Shown in pieces: positions 26,881 through 36,214 of a DNA stretch of 64,000 nucleotides. Made by a program: the position numbers and the translations under genes. The number at the start of each line of letters is the position of its first letter. Within the stretch, counting starts at the first letter, position 1. The notes under the pieces are model-generated. The model was not told the origin of the DNA. It saw nothing but the letters and a program-made list of their open reading frames with translations, and did no database searches. The stretch is from Jeotgalibacillus soli. Lineage in GTDB: Bacteria; Bacillota; Bacilli; Bacillales; Jeotgalibacillaceae. The stretch lies in the NCBI RefSeq assembly GCF_000829435.1, contig NZ_JXRP01000009.1, positions 744,001 through 808,000 on the forward strand. The letters run 5' to 3'.

Positions 26881-28026
26881 ATGAAAGAAAGAGAATCTTA
26901 TTTGCCTTATGGTCAGCAATGGATTGATGAAGAAGATATCGAAGCTGTGATTAAAACCTTAAGGTCCCCCTATTTAACACAGGGTCCGAAAGTAACAGAA
27001 TTTGAACAAGCAATTGCTGATTATGTTGGAGCAAAGTACGCAGTCTCTTTTTCGAACGGTACAGCTGCTTTGCACGGTGCTTGTCATGCAGCAGGAATAA
27101 GTGAGGGTGATGAAGTAATCACGACTCCTATTACGTTTGCTGCAACATCTAATGCGATTTTATATTGTAAAGGCACACCTGTTTTTGCTGATATTGATGA
27201 GCGGACTTATAATATTGACCCTTTAGAGATTAAGAGACAAATCACTCCTAAAACTAAAGCGATTATGCCAGTTGATTTTACAGGTCAACCAGCTGATATG
27301 GATACGATTATGGAAATTGCTAAAGATCACGAATTAATTGTGATTGAGGATGGTGCTCATTCTTTTGGTGCGGATTACAAAGGAAGAAAAGTTGGTACAC
27401 AGGCTCATATGACGATGTTTAGTTTTCATCCCGTTAAACCTATTACTTCTGGTGAGGGCGGTATCATCGTAACAGACTCCATTGATCTCTATGAGAAACT
27501 TAAGAGGTTTCGTTCACATGGGATGACAAGTGAAAATCTAACACGGGATGAAGGTCCTTGGTATTATGAAATGGTCCAGCTTGGTTTTAATTATCGAATG
27601 ACGGATATACATGCTGCGCTTGGTCTTTCACAGCTTAACAGGGTCGATTCCTTTATACAAAAACGTCGTGAAATAGCAGGGATTTACAACAGAGCGTTTC
27701 GTGAAATTGGAATAGTAACAGCACCACACCAGCTAGAAGAAACACAATCAGGTTGGCATTTATATATGTTAAAACTATCACTTAATGAGCTGAAAAAGAC
27801 AAGACGAGAGATATTTGAAGAATTAAGAGCAATGAATATTGGTGTGCATGTCCATTATATCCCGGTTTACTGGCATCCTTATTATAAAGAACTTGGTTAT
27901 AAGAAGGGGCTTTGTCCAAAAGCAGAACAATGGTATGAAGCAGTACTTACATTACCAATTTATCCGAAAATGACGGATCAAGATGTTTTGGATGTTGTCA
28001 GGAGCGTAAATAAGGTGCTCCTCTGA
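26881..28026 (+). CDS. pseC: UDP-4-keto-6-deoxy-L-AltNAc aminotransferase
   Basis: A 381-residue DegT/DnrJ/EryC1 PLP-dependent aminotransferase that makes UDP-4-amino-4,6-dideoxy-beta-L-AltNAc. It begins YLPYGQQWIDEEDIEAV, a usual PseC start. SFSNGTAALHGACHA binds the cofactor phosphate, VIEDGAHSFGADY the ring, and the Schiff-base lysine is Lys186 in FSFHPVKPITSGEGG. ATG 26881 has AAGGA 9 bases upstream; an ATG at 26872 is too close to it. Last gene of the island. Its usual partner PseB is not in the window. Confidence 0.94.
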   Translation: MKERESYLPYGQQWIDEEDIEAVIKTLRSPYLTQGPKVTEFEQAIADYVGAKYAVSFSNGTAALHGACHAAGISEGDEVITTPITFAATSNAILYCKGTPVFADIDERTYNIDPLEIKRQITPKTKAIMPVDFTGQPADMDTIMEIAKDHELIVIEDGAHSFGADYKGRKVGTQAHMTMFSFHPVKPITSGEGGIIVTDSIDLYEKLKRFRSHGMTSENLTRDEGPWYYEMVQLGFNYRMTDIHAALGLSQLNRVDSFIQKRREIAGIYNRAFREIGIVTAPHQLEETQSGWHLYMLKLSLNELKKTRREIFEELRAMNIGVHVHYIPVYWHPYYKELGYKKGLCPKAEQWYEAVLTLPIYPKMTDQDVLDVVRSVNKVLL

Positions 28027-28060
28027 ATATTTTACAGATATATTCTCTAAGACAACTATT

Positions 28061-28086
28061 TAAGAGTATCCACCTATAACCGATAT
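28061..28086 (+). promoter_or_regulatory. Sigma-D type promoter for flaG-fliDST
   Basis: TAAG, 14 bases, then ACCGATAT. It fits the motility sigma factor consensus (TAAA, GCCGATAA) at 3 of 4 and 6 of 8 positions and lies about 30 bases before flaG. A copy with the same ACCGATA core is at 267-293. Confidence 0.7.
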
Positions 28087-28117
28087 AAATTAAAAAATGG
28101 TTAAGTGAGGGATGATG

Positions 28118-28492
28118 ATGAAGATACAAGTTGCATCAAATGTTACGGTAAATCCTGAGACACTAAACAAGATAGTGAATGAACGTGAAGTTAATATGCC
28201 ACGTGTCCCAATCCATTCTGCAAGTGAAGCAGTAGAAAACGCTAAGGAGAGGGATAACAGTTTAGAAAAATTGGAGGAACTCCAACGCCAGGTTGACCAA
28301 ACAAATAAATTATTTGAAGTCAATTACACAACCGTGCACTTTAATCTTCATGATGATACTGACCGTTATTTCATCCAGATAATCGACCGAAAAACAGAAG
28401 AAGTCATTCGCGAAATACCATCAGAAGATTTTTTGAATATGGTTTCCAAAATGGTGGAATATATGGGTTTCATGATTGATGAAAAAGCTTAA
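28118..28492 (+). CDS. flaG: Flagellar protein FlaG
   Basis: A 124-residue protein with the FlaG domain in its C-terminal half: NYTTVHFNLHDDTDRYFIQI, then VIREIPSEDFLNMVSKM. The charged N-terminal half is poorly conserved. FlaG is associated with filament length control. Three ATG codons (28112, 28115, 28118) follow GTGAGGG; 28118 gives the best 6-base spacing. It is adjacent to hag in B. subtilis (as yvyC); here the glycosylation island separates them. Confidence 0.93.
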   Translation: MKIQVASNVTVNPETLNKIVNEREVNMPRVPIHSASEAVENAKERDNSLEKLEELQRQVDQTNKLFEVNYTTVHFNLHDDTDRYFIQIIDRKTEEVIREIPSEDFLNMVSKMVEYMGFMIDEKA

Positions 28493-28603
28493 TACTTCAG
28501 ACGAGTAAGCTTATCTTATCTGGTCTGTTACTATTAAATATTAATTATATCTGTCGATACAATTAATAGATATAAGTTCGGGTTGTAAGAAAGGATGGAT
28601 ATC

Positions 28604-30685
28604 ATGAATACGATTCGTTTTAGTGGAATGGCTTCAGGCATGGATACACAAAGTATTGTCGATAGTTTAATGAGAGCAGAGAGGCTTCCGCTCGATCGAA
28701 TTAAACAAAACAAGCAGATTCTTCAATGGAGGCAGGAGGATTACAGGGCGATAAACACAAAGCTTACAAGCTTTCGTGATAGTCTATTATCCATGCGGTT
28801 GCAAAGTACCTATCAATCTAAAATCGTTACGTCGAGTAATCCGGATAGATTAACAGCTACGGCAAACTCTACTGCAGGCAACGTATCCTATACAATGCAA
28901 AAAGTTACACAGCTGGCGACAGCTGCAACAAATTCGAGTGCTGTTTCTATTTCGCAAGCGGGAACTAAGCTTGACCCAACAAAGAGTCTCTCATCACAGC
29001 GCGATGCAATGGGTACTGGTCTATTATTTAAATCTACGTCAAGTGGTACTGGAACCGGTGTAACTGAAGAGCTTAAAGTAGAAACTTCTGGAAATAAATT
29101 TAAACTTTCGACCCTCACAAATGGTGGAGAAATTCAGTTTAAAGCTGCTGCAGAACCAGCTATTTCTGTAAACGGTGTTAATTATACATTAGTAACAGAT
29201 CCAAATGCAGCGCTTGGACAGAGTGATGTAAGGCTTGATGCTACAACTGGAGCATTAACTTTTGGCAAAACGTTAGCAGCTGGAGATTCAATCTCAATTA
29301 GCTATGATTACCTCCAAAAAGATACGTTGCGTACTGGAAACCAATCTACAAGTACACTACAACTTCGACAGCAAGGTCCAGTTAGCTTTGAGAATAACCA
29401 GATTATTGTACGTGACTACACAACAGCTGCCGATGGACAGATCACATATTCAAATGAGCGAACATTAACACTTAGAACAGATGGCGGGACTTTATTAGCG
29501 AATGAATTTTCGGTTGACAGAGAAGGTAAGATGACGTTTGGAGAACCTTTAGCAGCTAATACAGAAGTCAGTGCCATGTATAGTCACGAATACCTAGAGG
29601 CAAAGATGACGGTGCATCAAGAAAACGGACCTGTTCAAAAGACTTTTAAATTTAACGCTGGAGTAACCTTTAATAGTGTAATCTCTCAAATTAATAACTC
29701 AGGTATTGGTGTTAGTATGTTTTATGATTCTACAATGGATAAAGTATCGATTACAAGAACAGAAACAGGAGATTTTAATACAGCTGGTGCAGAAATGTCT
29801 TTTACCGGAGATGCTTTCTTTGAAAATGTATTAAAATTGACAAATCCTGAACAAGGTGGAACAAATGCAAAGTTTCAACTAAACGGTCTTGAAACTGAAA
29901 GAACATCAAATAACTTTACTATAAACGGTATGACATTTACGCTGAAAGATACATTTACAGAAGCCGAAGGTGCCGTGACACTATCATCTGCGAATAATAC
30001 GGACAGCGCCGTTGAAGCAATCAAAAAATTTGTCAATCAGTACAATGAACTGATTGGTGAAATGAATGGAAAGCTTCGTGAGAATGTAAACCGTGATTAT
30101 AAACCGCTTTATGATGAACAACGTGCAGAGCTTTCAGAAAAAGAAATTGAAAAATGGGAAAAAGAGGCAAGGAGCGGGATGCTGCGTAACGATCAATTTT
30201 TACGTGGTGCGGTGGATGGAATGCGTTCGAATTTTTACCGATCTGTCAATACAGGAGGAGACTTCACACAACTCACACAAATTGGGATCACAACCACTCG
30301 TAATTACATGGAAGGCGGAAGGCTGGAAATCAATGAAGATAAACTTCGTACGGCTCTTGAACAAGATGCTGAATCTGTTTATCAAATCTTTGCCAGTAAT
30401 GATGGAGATGCCCCGGGGATTGCAAACACTCTTAGAGACACCATTACTACCGCTGTAACAAGTATTACTGAACATGCTGGAAATGGCATGCGTCCTAATG
30501 CATCCTTCACCATGGGACGAAGTATTAATGACATGGATAAACGCATTAGTGATTTTGAACGTAGATTGCAGACAACAGAAGACCGCTATTGGACACAATT
30601 CACCGCATTTGAAACAGCTATGCAACGACAAAATGACCAGCTTAACTTCATGATGGGGCAGCTAGGTATGGCACCACAACAATAA
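28604..30685 (+). CDS. fliD: Flagellar filament capping protein FliD (HAP2)
   Basis: FliD caps the growing filament and aids flagellin folding outside the cell. The N-terminal domain is clear (IRFSGMASGMDTQSIVDSLM and the helical region to about residue 75), as is the C-terminal domain (about 440-690, ending in RLQTTEDRYWTQFTAFETAM). At 693 residues it is much longer than the roughly 500 of B. subtilis FliD; the extra length is a repetitive beta-rich middle region (about 110-400) exposed on the cap surface. ATG 28604 has AAGGA 8 bases upstream. Confidence 0.95.
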   Translation: MNTIRFSGMASGMDTQSIVDSLMRAERLPLDRIKQNKQILQWRQEDYRAINTKLTSFRDSLLSMRLQSTYQSKIVTSSNPDRLTATANSTAGNVSYTMQKVTQLATAATNSSAVSISQAGTKLDPTKSLSSQRDAMGTGLLFKSTSSGTGTGVTEELKVETSGNKFKLSTLTNGGEIQFKAAAEPAISVNGVNYTLVTDPNAALGQSDVRLDATTGALTFGKTLAAGDSISISYDYLQKDTLRTGNQSTSTLQLRQQGPVSFENNQIIVRDYTTAADGQITYSNERTLTLRTDGGTLLANEFSVDREGKMTFGEPLAANTEVSAMYSHEYLEAKMTVHQENGPVQKTFKFNAGVTFNSVISQINNSGIGVSMFYDSTMDKVSITRTETGDFNTAGAEMSFTGDAFFENVLKLTNPEQGGTNAKFQLNGLETERTSNNFTINGMTFTLKDTFTEAEGAVTLSSANNTDSAVEAIKKFVNQYNELIGEMNGKLRENVNRDYKPLYDEQRAELSEKEIEKWEKEARSGMLRNDQFLRGAVDGMRSNFYRSVNTGGDFTQLTQIGITTTRNYMEGGRLEINEDKLRTALEQDAESVYQIFASNDGDAPGIANTLRDTITTAVTSITEHAGNGMRPNASFTMGRSINDMDKRISDFERRLQTTEDRYWTQFTAFETAMQRQNDQLNFMMGQLGMAPQQ

Positions 30686-30761
30686 AAATGGATCTTCGTC
30701 TATAAAGAATTTCTATTCATTGCATATTTTCCCTAGTAAATAGAGGAGTGACTAAAACCAA

Positions 30762-31163
30762 GTGAGTGTATCTAATCCTTATAGTAAATATCAGAATAAT
30801 TCAGTCACAACAGCATCACCTGCTGAATTAACATTAATGCTTTATAATGGCAGCTTAAAGTTTATGAAACAGGCAAAAATCGAGATTGAAAAAAAGAACT
30901 TTCAAGAAAAAAATCGATTAATTGGCCGTACTCAGGACATTGTACATGAATTGATGGTTAAACTTGATATGAATGTGGAAATTTCTAAAAATTTCCTGCG
31001 AATTTATGACTATATAAATCGTCGGCTCATAGATGCAAATATCAACAACGACATGCGAGCGCTTGAAGAGGCAGAAGGTCTTATGACGGACATACGTGAT
31101 ACATGGAAGGAAGCAATTCAACTTAATCGTCAAAAACAATTTGGGCAAAGTGGACAGGCATAA
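30762..31163 (+). CDS. fliS: Flagellin export chaperone FliS
   Basis: A 133-residue helical protein with NPYSKYQNNSVTTASPAELT and LMLYNGSLKFMKQA, the FliS signature. FliS binds the C-terminal helix of flagellin in the cytoplasm and prevents early polymerisation. In B. subtilis it also takes part in the FliW-CsrA-Hag switch. GTG start with GAGGAGTGA 10 bases upstream. The stop overlaps the fliT start (TAATG). Confidence 0.96.
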   Translation: MSVSNPYSKYQNNSVTTASPAELTLMLYNGSLKFMKQAKIEIEKKNFQEKNRLIGRTQDIVHELMVKLDMNVEISKNFLRIYDYINRRLIDANINNDMRALEEAEGLMTDIRDTWKEAIQLNRQKQFGQSGQA

Positions 31164-31516
31164 TGTCGGTGCTTAAGGAGTTGTATGCTTTGCATCAACA
31201 GTTTTTGTATTATGCCAACGACGAAGCTCAATCTGCTAAACGGGAAGACGTTATCGCAAGAATTGATCGTTTTCATCAAGCTCGTGAGTTGTTACTTAAA
31301 AAATTGAATCCTCCTAAAACCGATGAGGAACATACTATTGTTAAAAGGATTTTTCAATTGAATGAAACGATAACTCATTTCATTCAGCAATCCTTTAACG
31401 ATGTAAAAAAAGATATTCAGCTACAAAATAAAAAGAAAAAGCACACGAATCAATACAGTGACCCCTATGCGCGACATCGTGGGACCGATGGTGCTTTTTA
31501 TGACAAGAGAAAGTAA
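31163..31516 (+). CDS. fliT: Flagellar export chaperone FliT
   Basis: A 117-residue, charged helical protein directly after fliS, in the standard fliD-fliS-fliT order. FliT-type chaperones bind FliD. Sequence conservation in this family is low; the call relies on position, length and helical pattern. The C-terminal 25 residues are basic (KKKKHTNQY) and probably disordered. Confidence 0.85.
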   Translation: MSVLKELYALHQQFLYYANDEAQSAKREDVIARIDRFHQARELLLKKLNPPKTDEEHTIVKRIFQLNETITHFIQQSFNDVKKDIQLQNKKKKHTNQYSDPYARHRGTDGAFYDKRK

Positions 31517-31523
31517 TTTATCA

Positions 31524-31561
31524 AAAAATCCACCAGGATCGGTATCACTGGTGGATTTTTA
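31524..31561 (+). terminator. Terminator after fliT
   Basis: A perfect 13-bp stem (AAAAATCCACCAG with CTGGTGGATTTTT) and 11-nt loop end the flaG-fliDST unit. The A and T runs make it potentially active in both directions. Confidence 0.92.
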
Positions 31562-31823
31562 ATGTGTGCTTTTCAATTAGAAATACTCTGTAAAGCAGTC
31601 ATTGACCGACTAATCTACCACTCTCACTTGGTGGTATTTAATGGTGATAGTCATCGTTATAGAGAGTCATTATTACAAAAGTAGGAAAGATTTTAGCAAG
31701 TGGTACATTTTTAGCAGCCGTTTCAAAGATTTTTTACTTGCCAAAAACAATCTACACGATTTGACACAACCTCCCACCATTCCCTAAATTTTTTAAAAAA
31801 ATTCAATAAAATTTTTAGATTAA

Positions 31824-31851
31824 GAAGGAGTTTGGAAGGGTAAAAGAGAAT
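31824..31851 (+). promoter_or_regulatory. Sigma-H-like promoter of hpf
   Basis: AAGGAGTTT, 11 bases, AGAGAAT resembles the sigma-H consensus (RnAGGAwWW, 11-12 bases, RnnGAAT). B. subtilis hpf (yvyD) is known to be under sigma-H and sigma-B. The rest of the 324-base gap before hpf (31562-31885) holds a small hairpin at about 31615-31640 (TACCAC with GTGGTA) and is otherwise AT-rich without a gene. Confidence 0.5.
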
Positions 31852-31885
31852 TAAGCAGTATAGCTTTATTAAAGGAGGAGTTTAT

Positions 31886-32461
31886 ATGTTAAACTACAAC
31901 ATCAGAGGCGAGAACATTGAGGTAACTCCAGCAATCCGCGAGTATGTGGAAAAGAAGATTGATAAGCTAGAGCGGTATTTTAACGATACACCTGATGCGA
32001 ATGTGCATGTCAATTTAAAGGTGTACAATGATAAACAGACAAAAGTGGAAGTAACCATCCCGATGCCAAGATTAACGCTTCGTGCAGAGGAACGTCACGA
32101 AGAAATGTACGCAGCGATTGATTTGATTGTTGATAAACTAGAGCGCCAGATTCGTAAACACAAAACAAAAGTGAATCGCAAATTCCGAGAAAAAGGAAAT
32201 GAGCAAGAATTCTTTGCCGCATTTGATGGCATATTGAATGGGACAGCAGCTACTGCTGTTGATGAGGATACGGATAATGACATGGATATTGTTCGTACAA
32301 AGACATTTAATCTGAAGCCGATGGACAGTGAAGAAGCCGTTTTGCAAATGAATATGCTTGGTCACAGCTTCTATGTTTACACGGATGCAGAATCCAATGG
32401 CACAAATATCGTCTATAAACGTCGAGATGGAAAATACGGTTTAATTGAGACAGAAGTTTAA
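31886..32461 (+). CDS. hpf: Ribosome hibernation promoting factor, long form
   Basis: A 191-residue long-form HPF (RaiA family). Residues 1-105 are the ribosome-binding domain (LNYNIRGENIEVTPAIREYV, RKHKTKVNRKFR). Residues about 130-191 are the dimerisation domain (VRTKTFNLKPMDSEEAVLQM, then LGHSFYVYTDAESN). It joins two 70S ribosomes into inactive 100S dimers in stationary phase. AAAGGAGGAG precedes the ATG. Position between fliT and secA is as in B. subtilis. Confidence 0.97.
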   Translation: MLNYNIRGENIEVTPAIREYVEKKIDKLERYFNDTPDANVHVNLKVYNDKQTKVEVTIPMPRLTLRAEERHEEMYAAIDLIVDKLERQIRKHKTKVNRKFREKGNEQEFFAAFDGILNGTAATAVDEDTDNDMDIVRTKTFNLKPMDSEEAVLQMNMLGHSFYVYTDAESNGTNIVYKRRDGKYGLIETEV

Positions 32462-32495
32462 TTCTATTATTCTTTAGGCCATGTTAAAACCAATT

Positions 32496-32550
32496 GTTGA
32501 TTGGAGCGGAAAGCGAACGCCTGAAGCGGAAATCGCCACGCTAGTTTAAC
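32496..32550. repeat. Intergenic palindromic repeat, copy 1
   Basis: A GTTGATTGGAGCGGAAAGCG-type element running to TTTAAC, about 55 bases long, with inverted ends. A diverged second copy is at 59522-59576. Both lie just before a terminator. This type of GC-rich intergenic repeat is common in Bacillaceae genomes. Confidence 0.7.
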
Positions 32551-32572
32551 AGAGTCATTCTATAAATAAAGC

Positions 32573-32604
32573 AATCGCTCCGAGAAACTGGGAGCGATTT
32601 TTTA
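32573..32604 (+). terminator. Terminator after hpf
   Basis: A 9-bp stem (AATCGCTCC with GGGAGCGATT), 8-nt loop, then seven T. Confidence 0.88.
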
Positions 32605-32663
32605 CTTTTTGCTGTAACATGGTACAATGTACGCTAGAACAATGTGATAAAGGAAGTGCCAGA

Positions 32664-33725
32664 ATGCAAGTGGTAGGTAGAAATGAACCGTGTCCATGTG
32701 GAAGCGGAAAAAAATATAAAAAGTGTCATGCCAATCAACAAATGGTATCAATCCAGGATATCCTGATAACTGAGCAAATGGATCAGCAGCTCCAATTTCT
32801 CAATGAACGAATGGTTCCTGAGCAAGGTACATATCGGGAAGATTTAACATATGCAGTGGAGACACTGTCGAAATCCTTTGAAGAGCCTCAGTTTTTAACG
32901 GTCTTTTTAACGTTTATGTTCGGTTTGCGCAAGTCAGATGAAGCGACGCACTGGTCTGCTTTTTTACATGATCGACAAGAGACAACTGAGCGTCCTAGAA
33001 TGCGGGATTTGATGGAATCATGGCATGAGCCTAGGCCGGTTATTGGTGAGGTCATCTATATGGAAGAGTCAACGCGTGAGATTGTACTGAAGGACTTGAC
33101 TGATGGAGCGGAATACACGGTCATTTTACCGGAATTTCATCAGTGGGCACCGATAGATTATTTGTTTGCGGTACTGCTTCCGTTTGAAAATAAGTGGATT
33201 CCTTATGGTTTTATGTTCCCGGCAGTTTATACGAAGGAAGATCGTACTGCAATCATAAATCAAATTTCGAAGCTTGGGATTGAAGCAATGGATCGTTCGA
33301 AATGGCTTGAAACGAATACATTGGTAGAATTGATTCGGACATTAGTGGAGCGCTCTTCTTCAGAAAATGAAGAGAATTGGCTAGAAGCGATGACAGAAAG
33401 CGTTGAAAAAACGGATCAAAGCGAGACAATCAAGAAGTTAAAGACGTTTTGGGATGATCGTGGAGACGAGAATCTTGCACTTTTTGCCTGTCATTTAGCA
33501 GCGAGCTATTTTGCAGAGCATGGTTCACGCATTCGTAAGCCGCAAACGTATGCGGCTGCTATTACGTATTTAATGGGACAGCATGCAACTGATGAAATAT
33601 CTCAAAAAGAAGCGGGCGAAGCATTTGACATGCCTGCAGCAAGTGTATCCTCGACTGTAAGGAAAATTGATGCGTGGTTCCAGCGGGAGCTTAAGGCGCT
33701 GCAGGACCAATCAGAAGCTGAATAA
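32664..33725 (+). CDS. SEC-C motif protein of unknown function
   Basis: A 353-residue cytoplasmic protein starting with a SEC-C zinc motif ([19 protein letters not shown]), the same motif that ends SecA further along. The remaining about 330 residues are not a family I can name; the last about 60 include a helix-turn-helix-like stretch ([20 protein letters not shown]) suggesting nucleic acid binding. AAAGGAAG precedes the ATG at 32664; the frame is open further upstream, but that start lacks a good ribosome binding site. It may act on secretion or translation. Function uncertain. Confidence 0.85.
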
Positions 33726-33726
33726 T

Positions 33727-33769
33727 AAATTAGCGGAGAGACTGTCATTGGGCGGTCTCTCTAATTTTA
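33727..33769 (+). terminator. Terminator after the SEC-C gene
   Basis: Stem of about 15 pairs (AAATTAGcGGAGAGACC-like arms at 33727-33742 and 33753-33766, with mismatches) followed by TTTT. Confidence 0.82.
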
Positions 33770-33965
33770 TATGAAAAATAGGGTGATAATTTAGTGTTTT
33801 TTAAGAGTAAAGAATTAGCTTCTTTTACTTTAAGCCTTTATTAAAGATAGCATGGACAATAGAATTTTTGTAAGATTTGCAATATAATAGGAAGAGATTA
33901 TTTTTGATATACGAAATAAGGAGGTGCCTATTGATTAATAGGGACTTACATGGGGAGTGAATAGT

Positions 33966-35576
33966 ATGTCAACGGATTATTTGTATCATCCTTTTGCATC
34001 ACAGCGCCAGACCGTATTCGCAAAAAGAGGAATGGTGGCGACATCACAGCCGCTTGCTGCTCAGGCGGGGCTTGAGGTAATGCAAAAAGGAGGAAATGCA
34101 ATTGATGCGGCAATTGCGACAGCTGCAGCATTAACAGTTGTGGAACCAACCTCGAATGGGATTGGCGGGGATGCATTTGCTCTAGTATGGGTGAAGGACA
34201 AGCTTCACGGCCTGAATAGCAGCGGACCTGCCCCACAAAATATTTCCATTGATGCATTGAAAAATAAAGGACATGAAAAAATGCCGATGCACGGTGTTAT
34301 ACCTGTTACAGTTCCAGGTGTTCCAGCCGCATGGGCGTCATTATCTGAGCGATTCGGCAAACTGCCTTTAGCGGATGTGTTAGCACCTGCGATTCGCCTT
34401 GCTGAAGAAGGCTATCCCCTTTCACCAGTTCTAGGGAAGTATTGGCAGCTTGCAACGAAAAGGTACATAGAGATTTTTAAAGGAGAAGAATTTAAGCCGT
34501 GGTTCGATACGTTTACCCCAAATGGTGTGGCACCTGAGATTGGAGAAATGTGGTCATCTAAAGGACACGCAGAAACTCTTCACTCCATTGCAGATACAAA
34601 GAGTGAAAGTTTTTATAAGGGTGAGCTTGCGGAAAAAATCGATACCTTCATGAAGGAACACAACGGGTTTTTATCAAAAGAGGATTTGGCTGCTTTTACG
34701 CCGCAATGGGTAGATCCAATTTCTGTTAACTACCGAGGCTATGAGGTGTGGGAGATTCCTCCTAACGGTCAAGGAATGATTGCATTGATGGCGCTGAATA
34801 TTGCACAGGGCTTTGAATTTAATGAATTCCAAAGTGCTGAAACCTATCATAAACAGATTGAAGCGATGAAGCTGGCATTTGCAGATGGCAAAGCATTTAT
34901 TACTGAGCCAGAAGATATGCCAATTTCTAAAGAAGAACTGCTGTCGCAAGCGTATGCGGATAAGCGCCGCGCTGCAATCGGGGACGGGGCGATGAATCCT
35001 ACGCCGATCGAGCTGCCAAAGGGGGGGACGGTGTATCTTGCTGCGGCGGATGATGAAGGGAATATGATTTCATACATACAAAGTAATTATATGGGCTTCG
35101 GCTCGGGGATTGTGATTCCGGGGACAGGCATTTCACTGCAAAATCGCGGTCATGATTTTAGCTTGGATCCTGAGCATCCAAATGCCTTGAAGCCAGGAAA
35201 ACGCACTTATCATACGATTATACCGGGCTTTTTAACAAAAGACGGCAAGGCGGTGGGGCCATTTGGCGTGATGGGTGGCTATATGCAGCCGCAGGGACAT
35301 TTTCAGGTAATGACAAATACAATTGATTTTCACTTAAATCCTCAGGCGGCACTAGATGCGCCGCGCTGGCAGTGGACAAATGGCACAAATATTCAAGTAG
35401 AGCCGTCCTTCCCGAACCATCTAGTTCAAGCGCTCGTAAGAAAGGGACATAACATTCAGGTGATGAATGATGGAGGAGCTTTCGGACGGGGACAGATCAT
35501 TTGGCGTGACCCTGAAACGAGTGTGTTGCGCGGGGGGACAGAATCAAGAACGGACGGACATATTGCTGCCTGGTAA
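33966..35576 (+). CDS. ggt: Gamma-glutamyltransferase family Ntn-hydrolase
   Basis: A 536-residue GGT-family protein closest in layout to B. subtilis YwrD. GMVATSQPLAAQAGLEVMQK and GGNAIDAAIATAAAL start the large subunit. The autocleavage and nucleophile threonine is Thr355 in KGGTVYLAAADDEGN. No signal peptide is present, so it acts in the cytoplasm, unlike secreted Ggt. GGGGAG lies 8 bases before ATG 33966. It precedes two chromate transporter genes, as ywrD lies near ywrA/ywrB in B. subtilis. Confidence 0.9.
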   Translation: MSTDYLYHPFASQRQTVFAKRGMVATSQPLAAQAGLEVMQKGGNAIDAAIATAAALTVVEPTSNGIGGDAFALVWVKDKLHGLNSSGPAPQNISIDALKNKGHEKMPMHGVIPVTVPGVPAAWASLSERFGKLPLADVLAPAIRLAEEGYPLSPVLGKYWQLATKRYIEIFKGEEFKPWFDTFTPNGVAPEIGEMWSSKGHAETLHSIADTKSESFYKGELAEKIDTFMKEHNGFLSKEDLAAFTPQWVDPISVNYRGYEVWEIPPNGQGMIALMALNIAQGFEFNEFQSAETYHKQIEAMKLAFADGKAFITEPEDMPISKEELLSQAYADKRRAAIGDGAMNPTPIELPKGGTVYLAAADDEGNMISYIQSNYMGFGSGIVIPGTGISLQNRGHDFSLDPEHPNALKPGKRTYHTIIPGFLTKDGKAVGPFGVMGGYMQPQGHFQVMTNTIDFHLNPQAALDAPRWQWTNGTNIQVEPSFPNHLVQALVRKGHNIQVMNDGGAFGRGQIIWRDPETSVLRGGTESRTDGHIAAW

Positions 35577-35617
35577 CTTGGCAGAATTGAACGGCTAATT
35601 GGAGTTGAAGGATTTTT

Positions 35618-36214
35618 ATGGTTGATGGAGGAAAGCAAGGCAAGTTATTTTTGGCGTTTTTTAGAGTAGGTATCTTTGGGTTTGGGGGCGGTCCATCTTC
35701 CATTCCTCTCGTGCATAAGGAAGTGGTAGAACACTACAAATGGATGGACAAGGATGAATTTTCCGACGTGCTTGCGCTTGGAAATGCTATGCCAGGTCCA
35801 ATTGCGACAAAAATGGCGGGATATATTGGATACCGGGTCGGGGGTGTGTTCGGCATGATCAATGCTGTGGTCGCGACAACTGTGCCAACCGTCGTTGCGA
35901 TGATCCTTCTGCTGACCGTTTTAAATACATACAAAGACCGACCGTGGGTGAACGGCATGTCACAGGCTGTAGTTCCGGTTGTTGGGGTAATGCTTGCTGT
36001 CCTGGCCTGGGATTTCGTGAAAAAATCGAAAAGTTCATTTGGCTGGGTACTGACTGTGGTGATGATTGCTGCAAGCTTATTCTTGTTGGAGTGGTTGAAT
36101 GTTCACCCTGCCATTCTTATTTTATCCCTTCTTTTGTATGCACTGATTTTTGGTAAAGAAAAGAAAAAAGAAACACCGCCTGCTGGACAAGTGTCAGGAG
36201 GTGACACACAGTGA
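35618..36214 (+). CDS. Chromate transporter half-protein 1 (ChrA family)
   Basis: A 198-residue membrane protein with about five hydrophobic segments. The ChrA motif FGFGGGPSSIPLVHKEVV is near the N-terminus, followed by ALGNAMPGPIATKMAGYIGY. Short-chain ChrA proteins are encoded as pairs that assemble into one CHR transporter; the second half overlaps by 4 bases. The family exports chromate in some bacteria, but many members have unknown natural substrates. Confidence 0.92.
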   Translation: MVDGGKQGKLFLAFFRVGIFGFGGGPSSIPLVHKEVVEHYKWMDKDEFSDVLALGNAMPGPIATKMAGYIGYRVGGVFGMINAVVATTVPTVVAMILLLTVLNTYKDRPWVNGMSQAVVPVVGVMLAVLAWDFVKKSKSSFGWVLTVVMIAASLFLLEWLNVHPAILILSLLLYALIFGKEKKKETPPAGQVSGGDTQ

